From: Amia ocellicauda | Lineage: Eukaryota > Chordata > Actinopteri > Amiiformes > Amiidae | DNA length: 64,000 bases | Reading direction: 5' to 3' | Assembly (NCBI RefSeq): GCF_036373705.1 | Contig: NC_089850.1 | Coordinates: forward strand, 45,124,048 to 45,188,047 | Shown here: piece by piece, positions 1 through 13,500 of the stretch | Position numbering within the stretch: position 1 is the first letter of the stretch | Layout of the letters: each line of letters opens with the position of its first letter | The notes under the pieces: model-generated | The model's input: only the letters and a program-made list of their open reading frames with translations | Told to the model about the DNA's origin: nothing | The model's database searches: none | Program-made: the position numbers and the translations under genes

Positions 1-1320
1 TCGGAACAAGCTTTTCAAGGCAAAGGAGGCCAGAGACACTTTAATCAATCACTGATAAAAAAAGATCGCTACTCCAAGCACATTTAAACAATGCAGAACA
101 GACTTTTTCTATTCTGTATACCAGAATATAGCGTTACTGAAATGTTACATGAAACCCAAGTGCTAATGTTATCTTTACCTGATCATATTACATACACACA
201 TATTAAATAGAGGTTATTATTCCTCTGAGTCCAATATTCACACTTTACGGTTAAATAATAATAATCTTAAAAGTTTAGGACAACTACAGTTGATATAAAA
301 CACTACATATCTCTCTCTCTCTATATATATATGTATTCTTGAGACCCAGAACAGAAGAAAACTAGGAACAATAACACAGATAACAAAGAATTTTGTTTTC
401 CTTGTTTTCCCAGCATTCCATGACCTTCTGCTGACCTCAACCAAATATCTTTTGACCTATGCAATTCCTCTCCTGGATACATTCATCAGACACATCACTG
501 GGCACATATTTTACTTGTTACTGTTACACAAATTAAATGAACAGATGTTACAGAAATCAGTTGACTACAGTAAAATAAGCCAACAGGCAACCAAGTTTAA
601 GAATAAAAAAATATGAAAAAATAATTTGATACACTGAACTGTAAGTAAAATATGTCAAGAAAGAGCACCTCAACAGATCTAGAAAGTTATTCTACACTTA
701 CTTATATTAGCAGTTTGTTTGGTTTGACTCATTTTAAAGAGCAGCAGCATTCATATTGCACAGTGAAGTGGTATTTGTGGCTGACATATATAGGTTACAC
801 AAATAAGGCCAGGAAGCTGTTTACATATAACAATAACTCAGCATGGGACAAATAATGATGTATACATCCCGTGATACGCTCCCATGTTTCCATTTATCAG
901 CGAGGAATGCAAAGGACACCGTAGTGTGCTATATGGTAAAGTGATTCTTTTAGCTATATTTACAGTGACTACACACCCCTAATTTCCTGTGTCTAAAACA
1001 CAAGGACAAACTTGGATCTCTCTGATAAGCCAACCAAAAGGAAAGCCTAAACAGCAAGGCAATCAGGTTCTTTAGATGTATGTAATCAGAAACAGTCGTG
1101 AACCATCACTGTGTTTATTTTGCTACAATTTAATTTACTATGTTAGTGCAGTTCTAGGCTCTGTTCGGTAATATCCTCCTAATTGGCTTCACTAAGGAGC
1201 ATGAATCCCATGAAACAAAGTTCAGTGACAATCAATATATCCAGAAGCTGCAGAAAATATTTCTAATGTAGTCTAAATTAAACATATTTCCAAATACTAG
1301 GAATCAAAGTCAATGCAAAT

Positions 1321-1363
<43 letters not shown>

Positions 1364-1674
1364 GCTACTAATAGTTTTTATAACCCAAAAATACAGTGCA
1401 GTGTATATAATGTATTAGCACAGAAGATTCAACAGTTAAGAAATTCAACACAATATCCCTGAACAGTGTTAGGTCAAAGGGTCCTGGGATGCAGTATGAA
1501 GAGGCAGATTTGTAGGAGCCTCTGGAAGGAGGTGAGAGATGACATTCCTCTTTTCTGATAAAAATAAGTAGGAATGGGTAGTGAACATTATTTTCAGTTC
1601 TGAGGGGAAACATTAAACTTCAGAAATTACACTTTTGGAAGGAAAATTACCAGAACCAACAAACATTACTGAAA
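1..1674. other. Intergenic, no gene seen
   Basis: AT-rich sequence with a short (CT)n/(AT)n run near 310-335 and the TAC microsatellite. No spliced or intact coding pattern was recognised. Confidence 0.6.
1321..1370. repeat. (TAC)n microsatellite
   Basis: About 15 TAC units, with one TGC interruption near the end. Confidence 0.95.
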
Positions 1675-1745
1675 GAACATAAGAACATAAGAAAGTTTAC
1701 AAATGAGAGGAGGCCATTCGACCCATCGTGCTTGTTTGGTGTCCA

Positions 1746-3357
1746 TTAATAACTAAGTGATCCAAGGATCCTATCCAGTCTGATTTTAAATGTTCCCAAA
1801 TTTTCAGCTTCAACCACATCACTGGGGAGTTTGTTCCAGATTGTGACGACTCTCTGTGTGAAGAAGTGTCTCCTGTTTTCCGTCTTGAATGCCTTGAAGC
1901 CCAATTTCCATTTGTGTCCCCGGGTCCGTGTGTCCCTGCTGATCTGGAAAAGCTCCTCTGGTTTGATGTGGTCGATGCCTTTCATGATTTTGAAGACTTG
2001 AATCAAGTCCCCACGTAGTCTCCTCTGTTTAAGGGTGAAAAGGTTCAGTTCCCTCAGTCTCTCAGTAGGACATTCCCTTCAGACCTGGAATAAGTCTGGT
2101 TACTCTCCTCTGAACTGCCTCTAGAGCAGCGATATCTTTCTTGAAGTGTGGAGCCCAGAACTGTCCACAGTATCCAGATGAGCTCTAACTAGTGCATTGT
2201 ACAGTCTGAACATCACTGCCTTGTTTTCAATTCTACACTTTTGACAATATACCCTAACACTCATTGTTTGGATGGAGAAAGTGAAGAGTCCACATAAACT
2301 CTTTCTGTCTTTCCCATGCGTTACTTCATCTAGTTCTATTCCTCCCATAGTGTAATTATAGTGGACATTTTTATTACCTGCATGTAATACCTTGCACTTG
2401 TCCACATTGAATTTCATCTGCCAGGTGTCGGCCCACAACTGAATGTTATCTAAGTCCCTTTGAATAGCCTGTGCTGCCGAGATTGTATCTGCTGAGCCAC
2501 CTATTTTAGTATCTTCTACAAATTTGCTAACTATCCCAGAGTCCAGATCATTTATATAGGTTAGAAAAAGCAAAGGCCCTAGTACTGATCCCTGTGGAAC
2601 TCCACTAACAACCTCACTCCAGTTAGAAGCAACTAATCGATACCCTCTGTTTCCTATACATCAGGGTTTTCAAACTGGTCCTGGAGTACCCTGTCCTGCT
2701 GGTTTTTGTTCCAACTAAGGTCTTAATTGCTTAATTGAACCCTTAATTGACCTAACAAAGCAATATACCATTCAATTAAGTAATTAAGACCTAGGTTGGA
2801 ACAGAAACCAGCAGGGCAGGGATACTCCAGGACCGGCTTGAAAACACCCGCTATACACCAACCAGTTCATAATCCATCTACTTACATTACCCTGAATGCC
2901 TACGGCTTCCAATCTGAGGATCAGTCTTTGGTGTGGAACCTTATCAAAAGCTTTCTGAAAATCTAAGTATATCATATCATATGCTTTCACGTGATCTACA
3001 GCTGCAGTTGCATGTTCAAAAAATTCGAATAAATTAGTAAGACATGATCTGCCTCGTCTAAACCCATGTTGACTATCTCCAAGAATATGGTTTTCATTAA
3101 GATGCTCCTCTATTTTCTGTCTAATCATTTTTTCCAACATTTTATAGGTGATGCAGGTGAGACTGATTGGTCTGTAATTTCCTGGCTCAGTTTTGTCCCC
3201 TTTCTTGTGGATTGGTATGACATTTGCCATCTTCCAGTCAGTTGGCACATCCCCTGTTCTAAGTGTCATTTGGAATATTTGAGTTAGTGGCCTATAAATA
3301 ATTTCCCTCATTTCCTTAAGTACTGTTGGAAATATACCATCTGGCCCAGGCCCAAAT
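1746..3357 (-). pseudogene. Broken reverse-transcriptase ORF of LINE copy 1
   Basis: Pieces in different frames (3357-2851, 2653-2110 and 2006-1746) align in order to fingers/palm, thumb and C-terminal parts of a CR1/jockey-type ORF2. The endonuclease domain is lost by 5' truncation. Compared with copy 2, a stretch encoding the KKANRMLEYI-type region is deleted near 2258. Confidence 0.75.
2662..2850. mobile_element. 189-bp palindromic hAT-like MITE inside LINE copy 1
   Basis: The two halves are an imperfect inverted repeat (CAGGGTTTTCAAACTGGTCC at one end; the reverse complement of the other end reads CGGGTGTTTTCAAGCCGGTCC-like sequence). It is flanked by an 8-bp duplication, CTATACAT (2654-2661) and CTATACAC (2851-2858). 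Ends beginning CAG(G) and an 8-bp duplication fit hAT elements. It has no coding capacity and interrupts the LINE reading frame. Confidence 0.7.
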
Positions 3358-4123
3358 ACTCCTAAAACATTCTAACTGCTCCCACTAAACTCTTAATTGC
3401 ATTCCAACTAAACTACTTCAAGTTGATATGACCAAATTATGATTTATCCCCTGAGATAGCTTGCTCTTTTAATCCTGGACTGGGCTGAGATTTCCAACAA
3501 CTGAAGGAGAGATCAAAACAGAAATTCAGTCAGAATATGAGTTTGTGCATGCATCTTTCAGTGCCCACAGACGAGCTACAGAATGTCTTGACAGAATGCT
3601 AACATCTTTAAGGAAGCAGTTTATTTATTATGTTGAATCTCCATGTGTGCTGTGTGAGATTGTCTGTCCTTGCTTTGACCTTGATCTGTGGTGCTCCATC
3701 CCGATCTAGGGGGTACAGCCAAAACCTTAAGGAAATACAAAAGTTACTCATTAATCAGTTGGGCTAAAATGGATTGAGCCAGGATTGTGGAGCCCTTGCC
3801 TAGATGACTTAATAATAACTGTACATATCATAACAGTTTTGTGTCTTTCTAAATGTTTCATTCCCTTCAAATTTAATATTAAAGGTCACAGAGAATACAT
3901 AAATATTACGTAGTGATGGGTTCTTATCCTGATATTCTCCCTTTTGTTCAACATTTAAGGAAAGACTTTTAAATGTCATAAAAAAAGATAGATTTATACA
4001 TTGCTTATAGGATAAATTCAATTACCTTTCAAGATGTTTAGAGATTTAAACCACAGATAAAATGTCTTGGCTAGCTTAGGTATGTGAATTGTATACTGAC
4101 ATCTTTTCTGCTTTTTTTCACAG

Positions 4124-4221
4124 CTCTGCCCTAGTCAACAAGGCACTCCTGAGCATGGTTAGAAACAGCAGTTCACATGCCTCAAGCCCCAAAAAGAAGT
4201 CTTATGACTACTGTAGTAGAG
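4124..4221 (+). other. Exon-like open segment, plus strand
   Basis: A strong acceptor (TTTTCTGCTTTTTTTCACAG) and a good donor (AGAG|GTAATT) bound 98 nt with one fully open frame of 32 codons (SALVNKALLSMVRNSSSHAS then SPKKKSYDYCSR). No partner exon could be joined; unrecognised. Confidence 0.28.
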
Positions 4222-7200
4222 GTAATTGGCTTAACTAGATGTATGATATAGCTGTGTTATAGAATACAATACCTTTTCTGGTGCACATTTAAAGTGAATT
4301 CTGCAAAACAGTAAAATAGCAGTAATCAACTATTTTTAATTATCATTTGTTTCTGATAAACCTGATGGTGAATTGTTTGCAAAATTCTGATCAGTGTTTA
4401 ATTAATCTGTTAACTGTTTCGTAAGGTTACAATTGTGATTGTGAGTTGTGAACATGTTCTATTATAAAGTACTTTAGTGTCTGGTGTATGATGTAAGATG
4501 TATAGAAAACAAATATAGTGGAAAAAAACGAATCAGCACATACTTTGAAAGGAGCGCAGTAAACCTATTATGAGTAGATAGACGTCATAATGCATCTGAC
4601 GCCATGTTATAAAAGTGGTATACATCAGGGAACTAAAAAAACAACTTAAGACAAGGACAAAAAACAATTTTAATTCCTTAAAAATTATACTGAACTATTT
4701 CCTGTTCAAGATGTCTTGATAAAGGTACAGCAGCTTTGAAATCTTTTTTGTCCTGTTGTACTTCATTCATACAACAGCCACATAGTTTCCAGGAGCCATT
4801 TAAATGTATAGACATGAACAGCAAATGTTTTTTTTTTTAAATCATACACAATCTATTTGAAGTGACAGAGCAGTTTTTTTTTTACTGTCATGGGAGTCTC
4901 AGAAAGATAAAACATCTATAACCGTTTGAGTTTCCTCAATTACACGTTTCAGTCCACTGCCAACATGAAATTTGTGATAAGGTAATGCTCTCCTATTTTA
5001 TATGCTGTATCCATGTAGATTTCCCTAAAACATACTGGACTGTATTTGTTTTTCTTCTGCAGGCGCGTTCATATTGTAGCCGAATAAGAAGTGTATGTGG
5101 AACAGAAAAGTATTCTATATTTTTTATCAGTCAGTTTCTATACATTGAAATGTATATATTAAAACGTAACATTAGTGTTGACTCACAACACAGACCACAG
5201 ACACATTCAAGTGATCGGTAATTGTTTTATCTAACAAAGGATTCTTTAAATTATGCTTAATTGATGCTTGCACTCCACCCTTTCCTCGTGTGGCTCCATG
5301 TAGTAATCAACCTGGACCTTTATCAACACATCTTAATAAAAACTAAAATGATTGGGTTGCAACCCAGAACTTCCCATGTAAATCGGAAAGCATGAAAAAA
5401 TAAAAAAATGAAGCATCCTGCCGTGGAACCAACATTTTGTTTTTTTTCCCTGAGGAAGCTGGTAGTCTGATCAGTTTGCAGTAGCGTAGGGCTGAAAAAA
5501 TGGTCTTGTCAGGCAAGAAAACAATAGCAAGATATCGGTCTGCCAAAGATTTACTTGGGATAGAAAAGTTTGTATACATGGGTTAATTTCTGAATAAGAT
5601 TTAAAAAACAAAATTGGGATACTACTGCGTACAGTATCCATTCAAAACCAGCTCACAGCATTACATTTATTTACAAAAATATGATTAAAGTAAGATAAAC
5701 ACAGATGAAACAATTACATCAGATGAATCAGTCCATAATTTGAATAGATGGTGTTCTTTTTGGAACTAGATTTACAGGGTACCCTGCAATAAGAGCAGGT
5801 ATTCAAGGAATGTATAGTAAATCTGATGATGGAAACCAGATGACACAAGTGATATACTTTCCCTTGTTGGTTCTACTTAAAGGCAAACAGACACCATCAA
5901 ATTTGAAAACCTGATTTACTGTGAAGCTGAATGAAAACAGCTGGTGAAGTGAGACCATTTGTGTTCAGATGATGCTGTGCTGATAACACAACACACTCTG
6001 CCATCCATGTGAATGTACTCTTTTTGATATACTGAATGGTCAGTGAACTTCTTTCTGCCATAAAATTGAAAAGTTTGGTATGAACATGATAAATGATGTT
6101 TAAAACATAAAACAGTTTCATGTAAATGTGAACAATCCTGTGATTCTAATTTTAAGGCAGGAAAATGCAGTATTTGTTTTTAATGAATTATGTTTTTTAA
6201 TTCAAGATACAAGAGGAATGTAGGCCTCTTACTAGAGATTTACTCATCAAAATATTCAGTTCCTGACATGCAAGTGATTTCTTAACAGATTTCACAGGGT
6301 AATGACAAGGAGCTGAAATTGCTCATAACAGCTACCATACAAAGAAACCATATGGCCGTCCCAGCTGAGTTCATGGGAATGAAAACAAAGTAAATTATTA
6401 AACCCTTTGTTCTTTAGCCTTTGCCCTTAGACAATCCTGTGAACTTAGAATTAATTTTCTATTAAAATGCCAAGGGGTTCGTAATTAAATAACAACCCAT
6501 ATAGAACTGATCCAAGGTAGCAAGTTAAAGACACTTCTGTAATCTTTCTCAAGAAGTCCAGTTGACACAGGCAACCAAAACATGGAGAGCACCTTTTGGT
6601 CTATCATTGCCAATGTGATGCAACTGGATATAGTGAGAGCTCTGCAGACACACCCATCACCAAAATCTGTGAACTAAAGTCACATGCAGCCAAATCACAT
6701 TAACAAAATTACATGCCAGTTACCTAAAGGCAGCAATTGTGTGACAACAGATTTCTCTTTCTGTGCAAACCCACCATCAAGTACCAAGTTTCAAATATTG
6801 TTCACTCAACTTTATCTTCATTGAGAATCCATAGACAAGATCCTCACTACTCATATTATTAATAATATCAAACATCCCTAGCATGATACGTCTGTTATTT
6901 ATGTCAAGCATATGCATTTAGCTTTTCATCAGTCTGACAGTGTGTAATTGCTTGCAGATTTACAATTTTGAATTGTTATTTTGGATTTATTAGACTGTGG
7001 TTTATCCTGTCAGTTTTCATATTTTGAACGCCGGGTTGATAAGAAAATGGGGGACTGCAAATGATATTTATTATTAGAGTTAGTGGTGGGAAAACAGGGT
7101 CAGTGGTGGCGGAAAAAGGGACAAACTTGTTCCCCATGACCCTTTGTGAAGTCCTCACACATTTCCTTTGTAGTGTAAGGCATGGTTTGGAAATTCATAA

Positions 7201-9070
7201 ATGCCCAGGCCCCAGTGCTAGAGAATTACTCTCTGAGAGATTATATTTGTGGTGTTACTGTGTTCAGCACTATGTACAATCAGAGGTGAAAGCACAGATA
7301 TCTGACAGACAGAGCACATCTGGGAGGGCATGAAGGGAATCGGGTTAAACTTTGAAGGAATTGACAAGGCCTGTATACGGTAAAATTACCTCAGCCATTA
7401 GATTTTTCCTACCTTGTATTCATGTCTTAAATGTCAGCATTTTCACGGAAAGTGCCAGTAGCAGCAAGTCAGATGTATGTACTGCTGCAAGGCCTGGATT
7501 TTGTTGCTTGGTCTACAACTGAAGAGTCTTTCAGGGTGGATCATGACATTTCCTGTTGTTTCCCAATCTATTTTGTTTGTTCTTAACCAGAGACGAGATA
7601 ATGAGGTTTAATAACACAGATAGTACAGACTAAATTAAGTGTCTACGTAGTCTCTTGTATCCTTGAAATTCATGGTCTGAAAAAATTTAAATGTTTTAAT
7701 TGATAAAAAATAAAAACTGTACGTTTGACAAGAAACAGATAGTTGTGTTTTCGCACTGGTGTTTGCATTACTTTATATATTTATCACAATGAAGAAGTCA
7801 GGGTGGTGATTTGTTTCAGGGATTGTTACTTAAAACAAGAAGCAGCATGACGTTTTGAGTTCTATGACCTTTTTTAACCTTAAAAAAATTAAATGCAACA
7901 TGTTTTGCTGTCTTTTTACTGTAAACATATATCGCTATATACATCTATATTTATTTCTGTAGATGTTAAGATCTGGGCTAACTGGGCTTGGGATAGAGCT
8001 CCCATTGAATAATGTAATTTCAGTCAGCATATATAGTGTATACTTATAGTTTGGACAAAGCTAATATTGTGAAGTAATAAACAAACAAGAAAACAAATAA
8101 ATTCACTTTCCATACCTTCTGTTCGTGAGCTATCATGTGTCATGCAATGTAATTTCGGTACTTAAGAGCAGTGACCTAATTTGTTTATATAATTTAGTTT
8201 TTTTAATATAACCAATTCCCTCTGTCCCATGTGTCCTGTAGTTATACAAGATCATAAATGCACAACAAAGTTATATTAACAATATTGTAAGGCAAACACA
8301 GCATTCTTGGCTTGCTGGAAAAAAAAAAGGGAATATGCACATCACACACCCTGCTCTGAACGTGGTTCTGAAAAATGAATTTCCAGTTTGAATAACTGTA
8401 ACGTTCCCCTGCTGCAGCTGATAAGAGACCAGCTTCGACTGGTAAGCCTTATCAAGCGTCAACAACTCCTGCACCACACTGTATCTAGAGAAAACACCCG
8501 TGCAGGAAAACCCTATTTTCTTTCTTTTTTGAAATAACATTTTATGTTTGTAGTTCTACGCATGCCATCATTTCAGGGATTTCCTACGCGTTTGAAGTTT
8601 GTGCTCTTAATTTACTGGTGATGGACATTTCAAATTATTAATGTTATTCTTTAGTCCTTTTTTTCACTGTATATCCCTAAACTCATCAAGTGATTTAGAA
8701 GGCAGTAAGAAAAGCTCTTAACGGACCAATACCTTAGAGGTATCTCTGACTTGGAGACAAAATTAAATTACAAAACTTGATTTGTTCAGCTCAAACTCCT
8801 TCGCAGTGGATCAGCAGGTCAAATCCAAACTCACTATAAATTAACTTATTCAGGACATCTTGCCATACATGCAGTTTGTATGCTTTGGTTGCCTGTGTCA
8901 GTTTACCTTTACAGATTCCTCACAGGTTAAAATAAATTAAAATAAACAAGGACAAGAAAAATGTTGGAATAGTTTTCAAATATTGGCTGTATTTTTTTAA
9001 TAATGTTTCCTGTGAAATCCTTACTGTCAATCAGCTACCCATCTCTTACAAGTTTGTGCAACAGTATATA
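4222..9070. other. Intergenic, no gene seen
   Basis: AT-rich. Short open frames on both strands (for example 7061-7333 plus, 5579-5343 minus) lack splice context or recognisable motifs. Confidence 0.55.
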
Positions 9071-9971
9071 TACACCGATCAGCCATAACATTATGACCAC
9101 TGACAGGTGAAGTGAATGACACTGATAATCTCATTATCATGGCACCTATCAGTGGGTGGGATATATTAGGCAGCAACTGAACATTTTGTCCTCAAAGTTG
9201 ATGTGTTAGAAACAGGAAAAATGGGCAGCGTAAGGATCTGAGCGACTTTGACAAGGGCCAAATTGTGATGGATAGACGACTGGGTCAGAGCATCTCCAAA
9301 ACTGCAGCTCTTGTGGGGTGTTCCCGGTCTGCAGTGGTCAGTACCTATCAAAAGTGGTCCAAGGAAGGAAAAGCGGTGAACCGGCGACAGGGTCATGGGC
9401 GGCCAAGGCTCATTGATGCACATGGGGAGCGAAGGCTGGCCCGTGTGGTCCGATCCAACAGACGAGCTACTGTAGCTCAAATTGCTGAAAAAGTGAATGC
9501 TTGTTGTGATAGAAAGGTGTCAGAACACACAGTGCATCACAGTTTGTTGCGTATGGGGCTGCGTAGCCGCAGACCAGTCAGGGTGCCCATGCTGACCCCT
9601 GTCCACTGCCGAAAGCGCCTACAATGGGCACGTGAGCATCAGAACTGGACCACGGAGCAATGGAAGAAGGTGGCCTGGTCTGATGAATCACGAGTTCAAG
9701 GTGTTGACTTGGCCTCCAAATTCCCCAGATCTCAATCCAATAAAGCATCTGTGGGATGTGCTGGACAAACAAGTCCGATCCATGGAGGCCCCACCTCGCA
9801 ACTTACAGGACTTAAAGGATCTGATGCTAACGACTTGGTGCCAGATACCACAGCACACCTTCAGAGGTCTAGTGGAGTCCATGCCTCGACGGGTCAGGGC
9901 TGTTTTGGTGGCAAAAGGGGGACCTACACAATATTAGGCAGGTGGTCATAATGTTATGGCTGATCGGTGTA
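9071..9971 (+). mobile_element. Internally deleted Tc1/mariner-type transposon, copy 1
   Basis: The terminal inverted repeats are about 30 bp (TACACCGATCAGCCATAACA at the left end, its complement at the right), at a TA target. Transposase sense is plus. The N-terminal helix-turn-helix region is present, but the middle of the catalytic domain is missing. Confidence 0.9.
9229..9937 (+). pseudogene. Deleted Tc1-type transposase, copy 1
   Basis: The start MG(K)R is broken by a 1-nt loss near 9232; the open frame resumes with [20 protein letters not shown], a paired-type DNA-binding domain. First catalytic Asp region WSDESR is at about 9675-9695. It joins abruptly to the segment [14 protein letters not shown] in another frame, so the second catalytic Asp (DN motif) and surrounding residues are gone. 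The third acid is also mutated: NPIKHLW where NPIEHLW is expected. Non-functional. Confidence 0.85.
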
Positions 9972-10434
9972 TAATGCCTGTTTACCCTAAATACATGGGG
10001 AGTCCTATTTTCCGGATTTTTAAAAACCTACCCCAAGTTTGAGAATCACTGAGTTAGAGGCTTGCAGATGCTAATGTATAGGGCCTTATATGTTTTAAAG
10101 AATTGGCCATTTTATTTTGAGTAACAGTACCTTTAAAATCGTGCTGAAATTAATATTCCAAGCAGTGTGTTTTGCATTGGGTTTCAGAAGCATATTAGCG
10201 TCCTCTGGTGGCAATAATCTCATAATACATATTTTGTATGACTTGGTAAATTACAAATGTATCATCTCATGTGCAACTGAAACATGGTGCTGTGAAAGCA
10301 TTAGGAACCATATTAAGCACTTATTTCCTTAATAATGAATCAATATATAAATCAATGTATATATGCTTTTTATCAGATTATATTCCAACAATTAATATTA
10401 TACATTTCAGAAATGCAACACATTTGAAATGCAG

Positions 10435-10445
10435 TTTATTTTATT
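10435..10445 (-). terminator. Poly(A) signals of CRISP gene A
   Basis: Two overlapping AATAAA hexamers on the minus strand (AATAAAATAAA, read 10445 to 10435) lie about 90 nt past the stop codon at 10533-10535. They are the first such signals downstream of the gene. Confidence 0.65.
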
Positions 10446-10532
10446 GAAATGAATATCACTATGTTCACAATCTTAGTACAGTTAGTACAGGATTTAGTAT
10501 GTTGGTCTTGTGAAGGCATCACTAAATAGGAC

Positions 10533-13500
10533 TCAGTAAATCTTATCTCCACAACCGCATGAAGCTGCACACATAGATTGGATCGGTTCGTACTGACATC
10601 CATTCTTGTACTTGGTTAACATCTGTTTGCAGCTGCTGGACTTGTCAAACAGTTCACAGGGATTATCTGAAAGAAAGTAAATGTATTTATATATGTGTGT
10701 GTGTATAGATCACACAGCATGTTACAATATTGAAGATTCAGACACTACACAATCAGATAAATATAGAAATAGACTATTACACATAGATACACATGGATAG
10801 ACATCAGATTTAATAAACTTTGATAGACAACATTTAATAAAGTACATTGTTAAAGAAAAACATCATGGCTGGATTGAAAGAAAGAAAAAATAAATATTTT
10901 GAGGAGAAGAGGGAGCTGTGCAAAAAATATATTGGTTTTGGTGTCAAAATACCATTTTTGATACAGGAGTCTTACACAATTGCTAGTTCTAAATAAATGT
11001 ATTATTTAATTTTAAGTGGGTTTCAGTAACTGGATAGAATATATTTGTATATACTTATGCATAGATACGTATCTCCTTATGCTGAGACAATAAATAACTG
11101 TTTGTAAGTTTGTCCCACATTACTATGAAACTGGCCAATGATAATACTTACTGCAGAGCTTGTCCTCACAGCTATTTGGGCAATCACCGCAGGGAGGCCC
11201 TGCCTTGTATGGAGTATACAAGGAATCTGCATAGTTACCTCTGCAAAACACAAAATCACGTCTGTCATTAGAGGTCAGAATGACAGGAAACTACAACATC
11301 ATAAAACAAACTACCATGGAAATGCCTTCTGTGCCAATGATATATAAGAGAATAGATGCTGTCATATTCATATTGTCATATTCAATGTGGCAATATGCAA
11401 AGAATGCATTTCTCTATAGGTACTAAGGAAATGTTAATGATGTGAGTGACAATCATTGGGGCACTTGAAGGACAGCGTGCTTCCTCTGGGTTACCAAACC
11501 AGGACCAAACAGCAGTGAAGTTTACAAATTAAATTTGCAATAGGTGGGTGGGACAATGTTTTAAACCCCATGTATTTTATTTAATTTCAGCTGTTGTCAT
11601 ATGTATATGATATCATCACTGTGATCAATATATAGTGAGGAAAAAAAACAATACATAGAAGTATAAATTCACTTTACTTACGGAGGACAGTAGTGGCACA
11701 CATAAAAATAATGAAACAGTTCTTCATCAGGGCAGTGAGCAATGGCACAGCCAACCAGATTCGACCGATACCACACAACCTAGCCATCAGTAAGAAGAGA
11801 GAGAGAGAGAGAGAATTGTACTTATTATGGCAGAACATACATTTCCTTTCAGTTGATGTTAAAAATAAATCTCACACACACTCCTGAGCTTCACAGGGAG
11901 AGCTTCAAGGCTAAGTTAACCTCACTTGGCGAATATGCGATATGGGATATGTGGGCCAAAAAAACACTTACACTTAATTTTGATACAAAACTTGTTTTTT
12001 TTAGCTATTTTATTAAGCACTATGTGTTGTTCTTCATGAGTTTTTGCAAAATTATGTTATTATGATGATAATCGCTACAAATACACTTTATTGAAAAACT
12101 ATAAGGTATTATATTAAACAGATTTTAATTGACTGCTCTCTTGCCTCTCTGTGCTGGTTACATCTGTACATCCAGTAAACTGGAATTGTTTGACGAACTT
12201 TAAAGGAATCAAGACTAAAGTTTGACACATAAAGTGAATGTAATGTAACATCTGAACCCAGTGTAAAATATAATGTAGCACCTACAAATCCTAGTGTAGA
12301 GGCCCCTTAAGCATTTACAACAAAAATAATAAACAAACAAACAAACAAACAAACTGTGGTCGACCCTTTTACCTGAGTGTAATGACCAACAACACCAGCT
12401 CTTCCAACATTGTAGGTGAGGTTTTGAACTTCATTGTACCAGTCTTGAATTCCTTTCTCCCAGGCACTAAGGTCACTGGCCATGAACAGATTCTCACCGC
12501 AACGCATTCCTGAAAAAGAATACATATACCACAGTGAATGTATATACCAATAACATTTTAAAATATACTTTCAAAAAGTGCATGTTTTCTTTTTATGGCC
12601 TTAGCTTAAGCATTGCCTCAATAAAGCTATGTCACTGACCGTTGATGGTTCTCTGCTGTGATTCGCTGTGCATCCCAGAACATGTCTGGGCCCAGGATAG
12701 AGCATTTGAAGCAGCTTCATCACTCCAGGACTTACATAAAATATCACAAGGCAAAACAATGAGAAACATTACTCAAAGATCAAATCAATTAGCATGGATT
12801 CAACGAACACAAACTAATTATAACAAAAAAGCAAACAAACAACAACATCATATTGTGATACAAAATGGATAATAAAATACGAGGCAGGATAACTTACCAT
12901 CTTAAGCATGTTGCTTGCAGTTGGGGTCACCGATCTCCTCAGGGCATTGTGTTTGTCTACAATGGCTTTCTGAACTTCTGAAGCACTTGTAGATAGATCT
13001 GTGATAAATAATAACAGCAACATCAATAACAATGACCATCAAAATATGTATTATGACTGGATGATTAGTATTTGTTATTTACATATATTATTAACTGGGT
13101 TTTTTTATTTTCAGTGCAAATATACTGAAGTGCTTTCTATTTGTTTTCTGTTTTTAATCAGTATCAGACATTGAAGCATCATAAATGACAACTATCTGCT
13201 GAGTGATCCAGAATTCATCTCACTTTACAGTAGGTTTCTTTTTTCTACATTTTCTGGAAAAAAAACCCCACACCTTCAGCAGAGTATTTCTGAAACTATA
13301 TAAGCGCAGCAAGCCTTTGTAGGTTTTTAAGATTGACATTGCAACAAAAGAACAGAAGTCACAGGGCTACTGACTATACCAGGAGTGGACAGCGCCACAC
13401 ACAGAGAACAGATTGCAGTGTGAATTACACTACTGCTATCGTTACATGCAGATTCTTAAGGTGTAGTAGTAGTATAGTTGTAGTAGTAGTAATAATAATC

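Larger units (their letters stand above)
1675..3357 (-). mobile_element. 5'-truncated CR1-like LINE, copy 1
   Basis: This is a minus-strand non-LTR retrotransposon fragment. The reverse-transcriptase part shows NYRPISLT, QHGFRRGRSCLTNL and YLDFQKAFDKVPH (3311-2851). The palm motif region reads FVEDTKIGG where FADDTK is expected (2540-2510). It is followed by FNVDKCKVLHAG and a C-terminal block TRGHKWKL...FFTQRVVTIWNKLPSDVV (2006-1746). The 3' end has two 8-bp repeats (TTATGTTC on the minus strand), as in CR1-type tails. Frameshifts, the mutated catalytic Asp pair and an inserted element at 2662-2850 show it is dead. The 5' end near 3357 is approximate. Confidence 0.88.
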
